A DNA stretch of 64,000 nt, taken from positions 6,774,036 through 6,838,035 of the forward strand of contig CP136069.1 in NCBI GenBank assembly GCA_032622095.1, written 5' to 3'. A program made the position numbers and the translations under genes. This DNA is from Siphonodentalium dalli. Its lineage: Eukaryota; Mollusca; Scaphopoda; Gadilida; Siphonodentaliidae. The notes beneath the pieces were generated by a model. It did no database searches. It was not told the origin of the DNA and saw nothing but the letters and a program-made list of their open reading frames with translations. Numbering within the stretch: position 1 is the stretch's first letter; each line of letters starts with the position of its first letter. Shown one piece after another: positions 33,303-46,270 of the stretch.

Positions 33303-33768
33303 TTAAAGGTACTCAACCCGATAAAACTCCTCTCAATTACTATTTCAATGGCTTCGGGGGTCAACAATATTTGATTCGAGTCGAGGAAGTCACCCATCAA
33401 AGCTCAGATTTGTTAGATATCGATTTTAAAAATCTATTATTTTTCATTATCGGGAATACTATCTGGCCCAGAACTGAGTCAAAATTGCCACTTGATTTTA
33501 GAGTTATCCATCCTTGTCTGTTTGAATAGATTTGGAGAACACATCCAGAGCAGATTACGGCAGTTAGCAGTACTCATCTCGAGTTTATAACAAATTTCAA
33601 AAATCAATATCTAATAACTCTGAGCTTTGTTTGATGGGTTCCTCGACTCGAATCAAATATTTTTTACCCCCAAAGCCAAAGAAATAGTAATATAGGACCC
33701 TCCGATCGGATTGTTGTTGTTGGAATCTGTTGAGATGGGGACCCTCTTTACGGGTTGAGTACCTTTAA
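33303..33768. mobile_element. 466 bp TTAA element, AGGTACTCAA family
   Basis: Begins TTAAAGGTACTCAACCCGAT and ends CGGGTTGAGTACCTTTAA, with TTAA at both sides. It is the reverse-complement counterpart of 55208-55685, which lies outside the giant element. The inside has TTTGATTCGAGTCGAGGAAG and its complement, so the element is largely palindromic. Confidence 0.88.
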
Positions 33769-34207
33769 GTGATAAGAAATCATAATTATATATATGTCCA
33801 ATTTGAATTCATAAATATAATTTAGAACTGGAAAGTAAAAATTCAAGCATGAGTTTACGGGGTCCGTTAGGTCTGTTCCAAACGACGGATTTTTGTCGAC
33901 TCGAATCTAATTGTATTAAATCCGTCGGTGATGCGATTGCGGTCAACTTTGTTTCAGACGGACGCATCTTCGTCGCGTCGAATATAATGCATCGGTCGAT
34001 TTATTTAAAGGTGCACCACCGGTTACCGTCACAAAATGGTCATCCGTAGATATATATAGAGCCCTATATACCGGTATATTATACATATATGATCATATAT
34101 ACCAAGATGCAGTACAAATTATGTATATGTATATGCGCGATGGTAGCGCGAATATATGTGCAAGTGTATATATGAGGATGTATATAGTACATATATAGTT
34201 ATTATTA
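33769..34207. other. Spacer before the Helitron-like array
   Basis: GC-richer stretch with CGACGGATTT / AAATCCGTCG inverted pieces (about 33880-33930), then a TATATG-rich run. No gene supported. The base just before the array (34207) is A, as expected for a Helitron insertion between A and T. Confidence 0.4.
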
Positions 34208-35819
34208 TCTACTATATATTTTGAGAACTACGTATATATGTGTGTGTGTGTGTGTGTGTGTACATTTGTCCAAACGGCTGGCTCGATTGAGCTCAAACTT
34301 CCTATATCTAAGGGTAAAATCCCACGGGAATGATCGTCGCGGCGTTTTTGGGGAAGCTCCGACCACCCGTTCTTCACTCCCAGTCACAAAACGGCTTTGC
34401 GGAGTTAATCTGGTTGATAGTTAAAGAGCGTTCCTATCCGCAGTGTCGTTGATAAAGAGCGTATGTGCGTAATGTGATTCTTATGTCTGTATACAGACAT
34501 GAGCGTGTTGTGTGATTTTTACGTACTTAGGGCTTCCTAGGAAAGGGGTTCGGTCAGTTTTTTCCGCCCTAGGTGATCTTCACCTTGAAACGGGTACCCG
34601 AAATGATATATATGTGATCTTCACCTTGAAACGGGTACCCACAAATTATATATATGTGTGTGTCCTTTATAGACTCGAACCGATTGAGCTCAAACTTGCT
34701 ACCTACGAGAAGTGTCATGGACGGGTTAAATTGTGACCCCGACCTGACCTTGACCTTGAAAATGATGAATTCAAGGTCAAATCGGGTAAAACTGGCGGAT
34801 TCCGACGAAATTTTACACCTAGGTGCAGCATACGTGTCTCGGAAGCTGTTGCAATTGCTTTTTCGAACAAAGCGAAGGGACGAATGCCACCTGTGGCGGG
34901 CTAACCTGCTAGTCTACCATATATTTTGAGAACTCCGTATATATGTGTGTATGTGGGTACTTCATAGAATCGAAAACGGCTGGTCGGATCGAGCTCAAAT
35001 TTCATATATAAGGGTAAAATACGTCCACGTCGCATTTTGGACGAGCTCTGAGCACTCATTCTCCACTCCCAATCATCAAAATCATCGCAAACGACACTTC
35101 GGGGGTTAAGGCATCAACGATCTTTATATTGGCCGTATTTGGAGTCGTTAACCGACTAACGCTCTTTATTGCCATCGACGTTGATAAACGGTTAAACATG
35201 CGTACGAAACTACGGACGCAAAACGCGAAATGCATTTATCTCGATTAAAAAGGCAGAATTAACGTGTTGTGTGATTCTTATGTCTGTCGTTCCTAGGAAC
35301 GGGGGAATTTTCAATCATACCTCTTTTAGGGACGGGTACTGTGTGTTGTGTGAAAACAAAAAATGCGTATTGTGTGATTCTTATGTCTGTCGTTCCTAGG
35401 CACGGGGGAATTTTTCATCGGGTCAGTTTTTCCGCCCGATGTACCTTAAATCATACCTCTTTTAGGGACGGGTACTGCGTGTTTAGTGATTCTTATGTCT
35501 TCTTCACCACGGGTAAAATAAGGTCTAATCGGGTAAAATATTGAAAAACCAAAAATTTAATTAAAAAAATTAAAAAATCCAGTAAATTAAAAATGCACGG
35601 GTAAAATATTGAAAAACCAAAAATTAAATTAAAAAATCCGGTAAATTAAAAATGCACAATTAACTCATGTTATAAACAAAAAATTAATATTAACTCATTG
35701 GGAAAAAAAATTTAAAACATTAAAAATTGTCACGTTTCTGACGAACGCCGCCAGTGGCGGGCTAACCTGCTAGTCTTCTATCTTCTATCTATACTATATA
35801 TTTTGAGAACTCCGTGTAT

Positions 35820-36590
35820 TCGAGAGATAGCCCACACCCTCCGGACCTCAATGATATGATCGTGAATGAGTATTGATATACCCCACTAAACTTTGACAAA
35901 CACCAGTAATGGTGTGTAGATCATTTACATATCTCTCCTATATATTTTGATACAATCTATCTAATTTACATATCTCTCTTATATATTTATGTGTGTGTGT
36001 GTGTGGGGGGGGGGGGTACTTCATACAAATCTACGATTCTCGACCGATCGGGACGAAACTTGGTACGTGTGTGTAGTTTGACCAGGCGGTGGTCGTTGTC
36101 GTATTGGCGAGCCCATGCGACGCCCGTGCAGCGCATGCGCAGACGACATCTCGGAAACGGGTGGAGCTATCGACTTGAAATATGCTATGTGAATGTATCT
36201 TTGCGCCGGGTACAAATTTTATCGGTCACCGAGCCCGTGCGACGCCCGAGCAGCGCATGCGCAGACGAGATCTCGGAAACGGGTGGAGCTATCGACTTGA
36301 AATTTGCTATGTGAATGTATCTTGCGCCGGGTACAAATTTTATCGGGTCGCCGAGCCCGTGCGACGCCCGTGCAGCGCATGCGCAGACGAGATCTCGGAA
36401 ACGGGTGGATCTATCGACTTGAAATTTGGCATGTGAATGTATCTTGCGCCGGGTACAAATTTTATCGGGTCGCCGAGCCCGTGCGACACCAGCTTCGCGC
36501 ATGCGCAGACCAGATCTCGGAAACTGGTGGAGCTACCGGGTACAAATTTTTCTTATTGAAACGCGTGGAGCTAAAAATTTAAAAAATATA
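35820..36590 (+). repeat. ~120 bp tandem repeats inside a Helitron-like unit
   Basis: Four GC-rich copies, from about 36090 to 36535, each with CGAGCCCGTGCGACGCCC, GCGCATGCGCAGACGAGATC and TCGGAAACGGGTGGAGCTAT, then GACTTGAAAT(T)TGCTATGTGAA. They belong to one unit (35774-36642). Translated frames across them are periodic and not genes. Confidence 0.85.
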
Positions 36591-37560
36591 TATAAAAATG
36601 TCATGTTTCGGACAAGCCGCCGGTGGCGGGCTAACCTGCTAGTCTACTATATAATTTGAGACTTCCGTATATATATGTGTGTGTATATTTGTCCTCTATA
36701 GACTCCAAAACGGCTGGCTCGATTGAGCTCAAACTTCCCATCTAAGGGTAAAAAACCACGGGAATGGTCGTCGCGGCGTTTTGGAGAAGCTTTGAGCACT
36801 CGTTCTCCACTCCCAATCATCAAAATCACCGTCATCGGCACTACGGGGGTTAAGGCAGTCACGCTCTTTATATTGACCAAATTTGGCGTTGTTAACCGAG
36901 TAACGCTCTTTATTGCCATCGGCGTTGCTAAACGGTCACCTATGCGTACGAAACTACGGATGCAAAACGCACCGGTGCATTTATCTTGATTAAAAAGACA
37001 GAATTAACTCATTGAAAAACAACAATTGCGTGTCGTGTGATTCTTATGTTTGTCGTTCTTAGGAACGGGGGAGATTTTCATCGAATCATACCTCTTTTAG
37101 GGACGGGCACCATAATTTCTCTTGATTAAAAAGGCAGAATTAACTCATTGAAAAACAAAAAATGCGTGTTGTGTGATTCTTATGTCTGTCGTTCTTAGGA
37201 AGGGGGGGTATTTCATCGGGTCAGTTTTCCGCCCTAGGGACGGGTACCATCATTTCTCTTGTTTTCTCTTGATTAAAAAGGCAGAATTAACTCATTGAAA
37301 AACAAAAAATGCGTGTTGGGTGATTCTTATTTCTGTCGTTCCTACGAAGAGGGAGATTGTTATCGGGTCAGTAAATTAAATTAAAAAATTAAAAGGCAGA
37401 ATTAACTCATTGAATAACAACAAATAAAATAAAATAATTAATTATTAAAAAAAAACAATTTAAATTAAAAAACAATTAATTAAAAAAATGTCATGTTTCT
37501 GACCAACCACGCCAGTGGCGGGCTAACCTGCTAGTCTATACTATATATTTTGAGACTTCG

Positions 37561-37600
<40 letters not shown>

Positions 37601-38631
37601 ATAGAATCCAAAACGCGTGTACAGATTGAGATCAAATTTCGTATGTAAGTGTAAAATCCCACCGACACCGCCGTAGTCGCGGTTTAGAGAAGCTCAGAGC
37701 ACCCGTTCTCCAATCTCAAATCACCGCAAAGGCACGGCGGGGGTTAATCAAGTGATTATTTAATGAGCGTTTGTTTTTGACGCATCTCTATAAAGAGCGT
37801 CTGTTTCCCATTCAACGTTATTCGCATCTGCAGAGTTATACGGGAACGCAAACGTTATCGCTCGAAATGTATTCCCTGCGAGCACGGATGGCGCGCTCTG
37901 TTATTACAGTATATACCTTCGGTATATACCGAAATCATCCCAGATAATCACGAATATAGCATCAGATTTCTCCCCAGATATATCGTTATAAAGCTACTGG
38001 AATCTGCCAATCTACGGGAATTTCCAGGGAATGCCGATTGAGCTCAAACTTGCTACCTACGGGAAGTGTCATATATATGAGTGTGTCCTTTATAGACTCT
38101 AACCGATTGAGCTCAAACTTGCTAAATAAGAAAATAGCCCCCAAGCCGTAAATATCAACAACAACGATATTACTAAATACACGTTTTCGGCAATGTGAGA
38201 GTTTTCGGGGAGCCGTGATGCCAACAACAACGACCCGAAGACAGATTTCCCGACGGGAAGCGTTTGTTTTAAATTCAATGCAATGTTATCGTAGAGAGAT
38301 TTCGCGAAACAAAGAATGCGTTGTCTGTCGTTCCTAGGAAGGGGGGATTTCTACGGGTAAATTTTTCCGCCAGAAACAAAAAAATTAAATAAAACAATTT
38401 ACAATTTAATTAAAACAATTTAAAATTAAAAACAATTAACAATAAAAAAACAATTCAGAAACAAAATATATTAAATTTAAAAAACATTAAATTCATATTC
38501 AAAAATAAAAAACAAAAATAAATAAAAACAAAATAATTACAAAAATGTCATGTTTCTGAAACAAAGCCATGGGACGAATGCCGCCAGTGGCGGGCTAACC
38601 TGCTAGTCTACTATATAATTTGAGACTTCCG

Positions 38632-38664
<33 letters not shown>

Positions 38665-40449
38665 ATTTGTCCTCTATATACTCCAAAACGGCTGGCTCGA
38701 TTGAGCTCAAACTTCCCATCTAAGGTTAAAAAACCACGGGAATGGTCGTCGCGGCGTTTTGGAGAAGCTCTGAGCACTCGTTCTCCACTCCCAATGCAAA
38801 ACGCACCGGAACGGCGGAATGCATTTATCTTGATTAAAAAGGCAGAATTAACTCATTGGAAAACAACAAATGCGTGTCGTGTGATTCTTATGTCTGTCGT
38901 TCCTAGGAACGGGGGAGATTTTCATCGAATCATACCTCTTTTAGGGACGGGTACCATAATTTCTCTTGATTAAAAAGGCAGAATTAACTCATTGAAAAAC
39001 AAAAAATGCGTGTTGTGTGATTCTTATGTCTGTCGTTCTTAGGAAGGGGGGTATTTCATCGGGTCAGTTTTCCGCCCTAGGGACGGGTACCATCATTTCT
39101 CTTGTTTTCTCTTGATTAAAAAGGCAGAATTAACTCATTGAAAAACAAAAAATGCGTGTTGGGTGATTCTTATTTCTGTCGTTCCTACGAAGGGGGAGAT
39201 TGTTATCGGGTCAGTAAATTAAATTAAAAAATTAAAAGGCAGAATTAACTCAGTGAATAACAACAAATTAAATAAAATAATTAATTATTTAAAAAAACAA
39301 TTTAAATTAAAAAACAATTAATTAAAAAAATGTCATGTTTCTGACCAACCACGCCAGTGGCGGGCTAACCTGCTAGTCTACTATATAATTTGAGACTTCC
39401 GTATATATATGTGTGTGTGTGTGTGTATTTGTCCTCTATATACTCCAAAACGGCTGGCTCGATTGAGCTCAAACTTCCCATCTAAGGTTAAAAACCCACG
39501 GGAATGGTCGTCGCGGCGTTTTGGAGAAGCTCTGAGCACTCGTTCTCCACTCCCAATCATCAAAATCACCGTCCTCGGCACTGCGAAGGTTAAGGCAGAC
39601 ACGCTCTTTATATTGACCAAATTTGGCGTTGTTAACGGAGTAACGCTCTTTATTGCCATCGGCGTTGCTAAACGGTCACCTATGCGTACGAAACTACGGA
39701 TGCAAAACGCACCGGAATGCATTTATCTTGATTAAAAAGGCAGAATTAACTCATTGGAAAACAACAAATGCGTGTCGTGTGATTCTTATGTCTGTCGTTC
39801 CTAGGAGCGGGGGAGATTTTCATCGAATCATACCTCTTTTAGGGACGGGTACCATAATTTCTCTTGATTAAAAAGGCAAAATTAACTCATTGAAAAACAA
39901 AAAATGCGTGTTGTGTGATTCTTATGTCTGTCGTTCTTAGGAAGGGGGGGGGGATTTCGTCGGGTCAGTTTTTCCGCCCTAGGGACGGGTACCATCATTT
40001 CTCTTGTTTTCTCTTGATTAAAAAGGCAGAATTAACTCATTGAAAAACAAAAAATGCGTGTTGGGTGATTCTTATGTCTATCGTTCTTAGGAAGGGGGGT
40101 ATTTCATCGGGTCAGTTTTCCGCCCTAGGGACGGGTACCATCATTTCTCTTGTTTTCTCTTGATTAAAAAGGCAGAATTAACTCATTGAAAAACAAAAAA
40201 TGCGTGTTGGGTGATTCTTATTTCTGTCGTTCCTACGAAGGGGGAGATTGTTATCGGGTCAGTAAATTAAATTAAAAAATTAAAAGGCAGAATTAACTCA
40301 TTGAATAACAACAAATAAAATAAAATAATTAATTATTAAAAAAAAAAATTTAAATTAAAAAACAATTAATTAAAAAAATGTCATGTTTCTGACCAACCAC
40401 GCCAGTGGCGGGCTAACCTGCTAGTCTACTATATAATTTGAGACTTCCG

Positions 40450-40484
<35 letters not shown>

Positions 40485-41213
40485 ATTTGTCCTCTATATA
40501 CTCCAAAACGGCTGGCTCGATTGAGCTCAAACTTCCCATCTAAGGTTAAAAAAACCACGGGAATGGTCGTCGCGGAGTTTTGGAGAAGCTCTGAGCACTC
40601 GTTCTCCACTCCCAATCATCAAAATCACCGTCCTCGGCACTGCGGAGGTTAAGGCAGACACGCTCTTTATATTGACCAAATTTGGCGTTGTTAACCGAGT
40701 AACGCTCTTTATTGCCATCGGCGTTGCTAAACGGTCACCTATGCGTACGAAACTACGGATGCAAAACGCACCGGTGCATTTATCTTGATTAAAAAGACAG
40801 AATTAACTCATTGAAAAACAACAATGGCGTGTCGTGTGATTCTTATGTTTGTCGTTCCTAGGAACGGGGGAGATTTTCATCGAATCATACCTCTTTTAGG
40901 GACGGGTACCATAATTTCTCTTGATTAAAAAGGCAGAATTAACTCATTGAAAAACAAAAAATGCGTGTTGGGTGATTCTTATTTCTGTCGTTCCTACGAA
41001 GGGGGAGATTGTTATCGGGTCAGTAAATTAAATTAAAAAATTAAAAGGCAGAATTAACTCATTGAATAACAACAAATAAAATAAAATAATTAATTATTAA
41101 AAAAAAACAATTTAAATTAAAAAATAATTTAAAAAATGTCATGTTTCTGACCAACCACGCCAGTGGCGGGCTAACCTGCTAGTCTACTATATAATTTGAG
41201 ACTTCCGTATATA

Positions 41214-41761
41214 GAGGATCTACAACGAGTCCCCAGTTTATAGCGGAATTTACAAAACGAGTCCAGTAAATTTGGTCTGGACCGAGCATTTGGCGAGGTC
41301 CAGACCTAATTTACTGGACGAGTTTTGTAATTTCCGCTATAAACTGGGAACGAGTTGTAGATTCTATTTATTACATGATCCAAAACATCGACAAAACATA
41401 CTTAAATCAACAAATGGAACGAGAAACTAACATCGGCTTCTATAAGACATGCGATGACGTTTCACGTAACTATTCGTTGTTTGACCGCGTAAAGAAATAG
41501 TCCCAGATAAATAAAGACTATTTGGCGCTTTTAATGGCGTATATTTAATAACATAACTTTTCAAATTCTTCAGTCATGATAGTTTGTTGGAGAAATAGTG
41601 GAAGTCATAGTATTTTTGAGACGTAGCGTACGGAATGTTAAAAGACGGTAAACCGGATGTCAAAGGTCACCTGGCACTATTTCCTGTTATTAAACGAACG
41701 TTTAATATCACAATTTATAGAATGGGTTTATTGAATGGAATAATGGTAGGATCGTGTAATA
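41214..41761. mobile_element. Hairpin-headed element inserted in a Helitron-like unit
   Basis: The host unit reads CTTCCGTATATA up to 41213 and resumes at ATATATATGTGTG, so about 548 bp are inserted. The left side is a strong palindrome (GATCTACAACGAGTCCCCAG / CTGGGAACGAGTTGTAGATT, inner CTGGACTCGTTTTGTAAATTCC-type arms). It is followed by TTTATTACATGATCC, and the right end has GGATCGTGTAATAAAT. Same plan as 5926-6550 and 58885-59255. Confidence 0.7.
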
Positions 41762-41762
41762 A

Positions 41763-41802
<40 letters not shown>

Positions 41803-43974
41803 TTGTCCTCTATATACTCCAAAACGGCTGGCTCGATTGAGCTCAAACTTCCCATCTAAGGTTAAAAAACCACGGGAATGGTCGTCGCGGCGTTTTGGAG
41901 AAGCTCTGAGCACTCGTTCTCCACTCCCAATCATCAAAATCACCGTCCTCGGCACTGCGAAGGTTAAGGCAGACACGCTCTTTATATTGACCAAATTTGG
42001 CGTTGTTAACCGAGTAACGCTCTTTATTGCCATCGGCGTTGCTAAACGGTCACCTATGCGTACGAAACTACGGATGCAAAACGCACCGGAACGGCGGAAT
42101 GCATTTATCTTGATTAAAAAGGCAGAATTAACTCATTGGAAAACAACAAATGCGTGTCGTGTGATTCTTATGTCTGTCGTTCCTAGGAGCGGGGGAGATT
42201 TTCATCGAATCATACCTCTTTTAGGGACGGGTACCATAATTTCTCTTGATTAAAAAGGCAGAATTAACTCATTGAAAAACAAAAAATGCGTGTTGTGTGA
42301 TTCTTATGTCTGTCGTTCTTAGGAAGGGGGGTATTTCATCGGGTCAGTTTTTCCGCCCTAGGGACGGGTACCATCATTTCTCTTGTTTTCTCTTGATTAA
42401 AAAGGCAGAATTAACTCATTGAAAAACAAAAAATGCGTGTTGGGTGATTCTTATTTCTGTCGTTCTTAGGAAAGGGGGGGGGGGTGGGATTTCGTCGGGT
42501 CAGTTTTTCCGCCCTAGGGACGGGTACCATCATTTCTCTTGTTTTCTCTTGATTAAAAAGGCAGAATTATACTCATTGAAAAACAAAAAATGCGTGTTGT
42601 GTGATTCTTATGTATGTCGTTCCTAGGAAGGGGAAGATTTTCATCGGGTCAGTAAATTAAATTAAAAAATTAAAAAGGCAGAATTAACTCATTGAATAAC
42701 AACAAATTAAATTAAATAATTAATTATTAAAAACAAAAAATAAAATAATTTTTTTTTTAAATGGGATGTTTCTGACCAAACACGCATGTGGCGGGCTAAC
42801 CTGCTAGTCTACTATATATATTTGAGAAATACGTAAATATATGTGTATATATATGTGTTTGTCCTTTATAGACTCGAAAACGGCTTCACCGATTAAGACC
42901 AAACTTCCCATCTAAGGGTAAAAAGTCACGGGAAATGTCAACGGATCATTCGCGAGCCCGTGCGACGACTCCTTCGCCCCTTATCCACTCCCCATTTATC
43001 GTCATTGGCCGGGAGTACTTAACGCAATAACGCTAAACGCTCCTTATATCTTCCATATTTGGGTTCGTTAACCGGTTAGCTCTTTATTCCCTTCGGCTTT
43101 CGCATACGGCTTTTGTTTACATTATCGCTCGAAATGGAACTCGCTTCTGTGTGATTCTTACGTACCTAGGGCTTCCTAGGAACGGGGGGACATTTTCATC
43201 GGCTCAGTTTTTCCACCCGAGGTGATCTTCACCTTGAAACGGGTACCCACAAATGATATATATGTGTGTGTCCTTTATAGACTCGAACCGATTGAGCTCA
43301 AACTTGCAACCTACGGGAAATGTCATGGACGGGTTAAATTGTGACCCCGACCTGACCTCGACCTTGAAAATGATCAATTCAAGGTCAAATCGGGTCAAAT
43401 TGAAAAACAAAAAATTACAAAATTAAAAAGGCACAATTAACTCATTGAAAAACAAAAAATTAAATAAAAAATTTTATTACAAAAATTAACCTGCTAGTCT
43501 ACTATATATTTGAGAACTCCGTATATAACTATACTAGAAGGTGACCCGACTTCGTCCGGGCATTGACCATTTTGAAGGTCAAGGTCAGGTGGGGTAACGA
43601 TTTGACCCGTCCAAAACACTGCCCTGACAAAAGTACCCGACAAAAGTACCCGTCGAAATCCATCCGGTTTTACCCGATTTGACATTGAATTGATCATTTT
43701 GAAGGTCAAGGTCAGGTCGGGGTCACGACTCGACCCGTCCAATACACTCAGTGGACAAAAGTAACCCTACGTATCAAATTTCGTCGAAATCCCATCAAAA
43801 TTCGCGATTTGACCTTGATTTGACCCGATTTCAAGGTAAAGGTCACGTCGCACGGGCAAATTAATAGGTTTATGCCACTCCCCGGTCGAAGGTACCCCTA
43901 CATACCAAGTTTCATCGAAATCCCGTGATATTCGGGCGTTTGACCTTCCAAAATATATAATAGACTAGCATGTT

Positions 43975-45120
43975 AGCCCGCCACCTGCGGCGTTTGTCCG
44001 AAACATGACATTTTTTAAATTATTTTGTTTTTATATTATGTTTTTTTTTATTTTTTAATATTAATTTAATGTTTTTTAAATTTAATTTACGTTTTTTTTG
44101 AATTTTTTAATTAATTTAATTCTTTTTTATAATTTAATTCTTTTTTTTTATGAAAAATCCCCCCTTCCTAGGAACGACAGACAACGCATTCTTTGTTTTT
44201 CAATGAGTTAATTCATGGTACCCGTCCTAAACTTCCCCGTTATTTAACCTGCCCGTGGGCATTGGGCAGCCCCTGACAGAGGTTGTCCACCCTTACGAGA
44301 TGGTCAATAGTCCCCGAAAAGAGCGGACAGTCAATTAATCCCGTCGTGAAATCTCTCTGCATAATATTTCGAACGATAACGTTGCGTTGGATTGTAAACA
44401 AAGATCTTAGATCTTAGATCAATTCTGCCTTTTGCATTTTGCGTTTCTCATCCGTATTTCGCACGCATGGGGTAGTCGTTTAGCTATGTCGATCGCAATA
44501 AAGAGCGTTCGTCGTTAACATTTCCGAATATGGTCAATATAAAGATCGTTGATGCCTTAACCCCCGAAGTGGCGTTTGCGGTGATTTTGATGATTGGGAG
44601 TGGAGAATCAGTGCTCTGTTGGTCAGAAATTTAATTTTTTTTAAATTTTTTGTTTCTGGCGGAAAAATTTACCCGATGAAATCCCCCCTTCCTAGGAACG
44701 ACAGACAACGCATTCTTTGTTTTCTTTTCCTTTTTTTTAACCTGCCCGTACCCGTCCTAATGTCATGAAATCTCTCTGCATAATATTTCGAGCGATAACA
44801 TTGCATTGCATTGAAAACAAACGCTTCCCGTCGTGAAATCTCTCTGCGATAACATTGCATTGAATTGAAAACAAACGCTTCCCGTCGTGAAATCTCTCTG
44901 CATAATATTTCGAGTCTGCCGTACCCGTCCTAATGTCGTGAAATCTCTCTGCATAATATTTCGAGCGATAACATTGCATTGAATTGAAAACAAACGCTTT
45001 CCGTCGTGAAATCTCTCTGCATAATATTTCGAGCGACTCCCGTCATACAGATAAGTAGATAGCGAAAACGACGCTCTTTATATAGACACTGCGGAAAAAA
45101 ATTCATGTTTCTGGCGATTG
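43975..45120 (-). mobile_element. Inverted Helitron-like segment at the array's right side
   Basis: On the minus strand CACCTGCGG-type hairpin, GGGCTAACATG and CTAG end at 43975, immediately followed (reading leftwards) by a new start TCTATTATATATTTTGG. The body has CCCTTCCTAGGAACGACAGA, AATGAGTTAATTC and GGGAGTGGAGAATCAGTGCT in reverse relative to the other units. The array therefore contains both orientations here. Confidence 0.6.
44760..45045 (-). repeat. ~65-110 bp tandem repeats, CGTCGTGAAATCTCTCTGC
   Basis: Five or six copies of GTGAAATCTCTCTGCATAAT, ATTTCGAGCGATAACATTGC and TTGAAAACAAACGCTTCCCG with local deletions. A single copy in the opposite orientation lies at about 38255-38310 in the fifth Helitron-like unit, so the expansion started from unit sequence. 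Confidence 0.8.
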
Positions 45121-45146
45121 CCGCCAGTGGCGGGCTAATCCGCTAG

Positions 45147-46270
45147 TCTCCTATATATTTTGACCATGCAGCCCCTTCCAAATGTTCGAAAATTGGGCTG
45201 AAGTCGTGCATGGGGTGTCAAAATAGCACTTTTCGTTACTAAATCGGCTGCGTAGCCAGAACCATGGTGGCCACCCGGGAATCATTGTATTTTCGTGCGG
45301 TGCCACCCAGCGGGCATCTGTAGGAAAGTCACGCGACCACGCAGCCCTCCCAAATTTTCGAAAATTGGGCTGAAGTCGTGCATGGGGTGTCAAAATAGCA
45401 CTTTTCGTTACTAAATCGGCTGCGTAGCCAGAGTCATGGTGGCCGCCCGGGAATCCTTGTATTTTCGTGCGGTGCCATCCAGCGGGCATCTATAGGAAAG
45501 TCACGCGACCACGCAGCCCCTCCCAAATTTTCGAAAATTGGGCTGAAGTCGTGCATGGGGTGTAAAAATAGCACTTTTCGTTGCTAAATCGGCTGCGTAG
45601 CCAGAGTCATGGTGGCCACCCGGGAATCCTTGTATTTTCGTGCGGTGCCACCCAGCGTACATCTATAGGAAAGTCACGCGGCCATGCAGCCCCTGCCAAA
45701 GTTTCGAAAATTGGGCTGAAGTCGTGCATGGGGTGTCAAAATAGCACTTTTCGTTACTAAATCGGCTGCGTAGCCAGAGTCATGGTGCCCACCCGGGAAT
45801 CCTTGTATTTTCGTGCGGTGCCACCCAGCGGGCATCTATAGGAAAGTCACGCGACCGCGCAGCCCCTCCCAAATTTTCGAAATTCGGGGTGAAGTCGTGC
45901 ATGGATCTAAAAATTGCACTTTTTGTTGCTAAATCGGCTGCGTAGCCAGAACCATGGTGGCCACCCGGGAATCCTTGTATTTTCGTGCGGTGCCACCCAG
46001 CGGACGATTACAGGACAGGGACGATTACATATAGCCCCTTCCAATTTTTTGAAAATTGGGCTGAAGTCGTGCATGTGGTGTCGAAATAGCACTCGTTGTT
46101 ACTAAATCGGCTGCGTAGCCAGAACCATGGCGGCCACCCGGGAATCCTTTCATTTTCGTGCGGTGCCACCCAGCGGGCATCTATAGGACAGGGACGCGGC
46201 CATATAGACCCTTCCAATTTTTCGAAAATTGGGCTGAAGTCGTGCATGGAGCTCAAAATTGCACTTTTTG
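45147..46270 (+). repeat. 172 bp satellite, forward arm (about 7 units)
   Basis: After CTAG|TCTCCTATATATTTTGAC, monomers begin at about 45166, 45338, 45510, 45683, 45855, 46028 and 46200. Each has TTTTCGAAAATTGGGCTGAA, GTCGTGCATGGGGTGTCAAA, AATCGGCTGCGTAGCCAGA, GGTGGCCACCCGGGAATCC and GTGCGGTGCCACCCAGCGGG. The GC content is clearly above the surroundings. The reverse complement recurs at 47765-48480. Confidence 0.92.

Larger units (their letters stand above)
34208..45146 (+). mobile_element. Head-to-tail array of Helitron-like non-autonomous units
   Basis: Units start TCTACTATATA(A/T)TTTGAGA and end with a GC hairpin, GGGCTAACCTG and CTAG. Units: 34208-34912, 34913-35773, 35774-36642, 36643-37534, 37535-38606, 38607-39376, 39377-40424, 40425-41182, 41183-42807, 42808-43497 and 43498-43974. 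In each case CTAG is followed directly by TC, with no host DNA between. TC...hairpin-CTRR is the classic Helitron terminal pattern. A (GT)n tract sits 30-60 bp from most unit starts. Bodies differ but share GGCTGGCTCGATTGAGCTCA, GGCAGAATTAACTCATTG and CCTAGGAACGGGGG. No Rep/helicase gene. Confidence 0.8.

Noticed and set aside
33293-33529. 78-codon frame in the AGGTACTCAA element, with a similar frame at 55495-55746
   Set aside because: The similarity between the copies is at DNA level across the whole element, including palindromic arms. The frame is also not kept in other copies (23270, 56219), so it is not a conserved gene.
35991-36582. Overlapping frames over GC-rich CGAGCCCGTGCGACGCCC repeats
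   Set aside because: Explained by the ~120 bp tandem repeats; frames are present on both strands with periodic sequence.
41771-42253. 160-codon frame in a Helitron-like unit as a gene
   Set aside because: It begins in the (GT)n tract, runs over non-coding unit sequence and is broken in the other units at different places. There is no conservation of frame among units, and no Rep or helicase motif.
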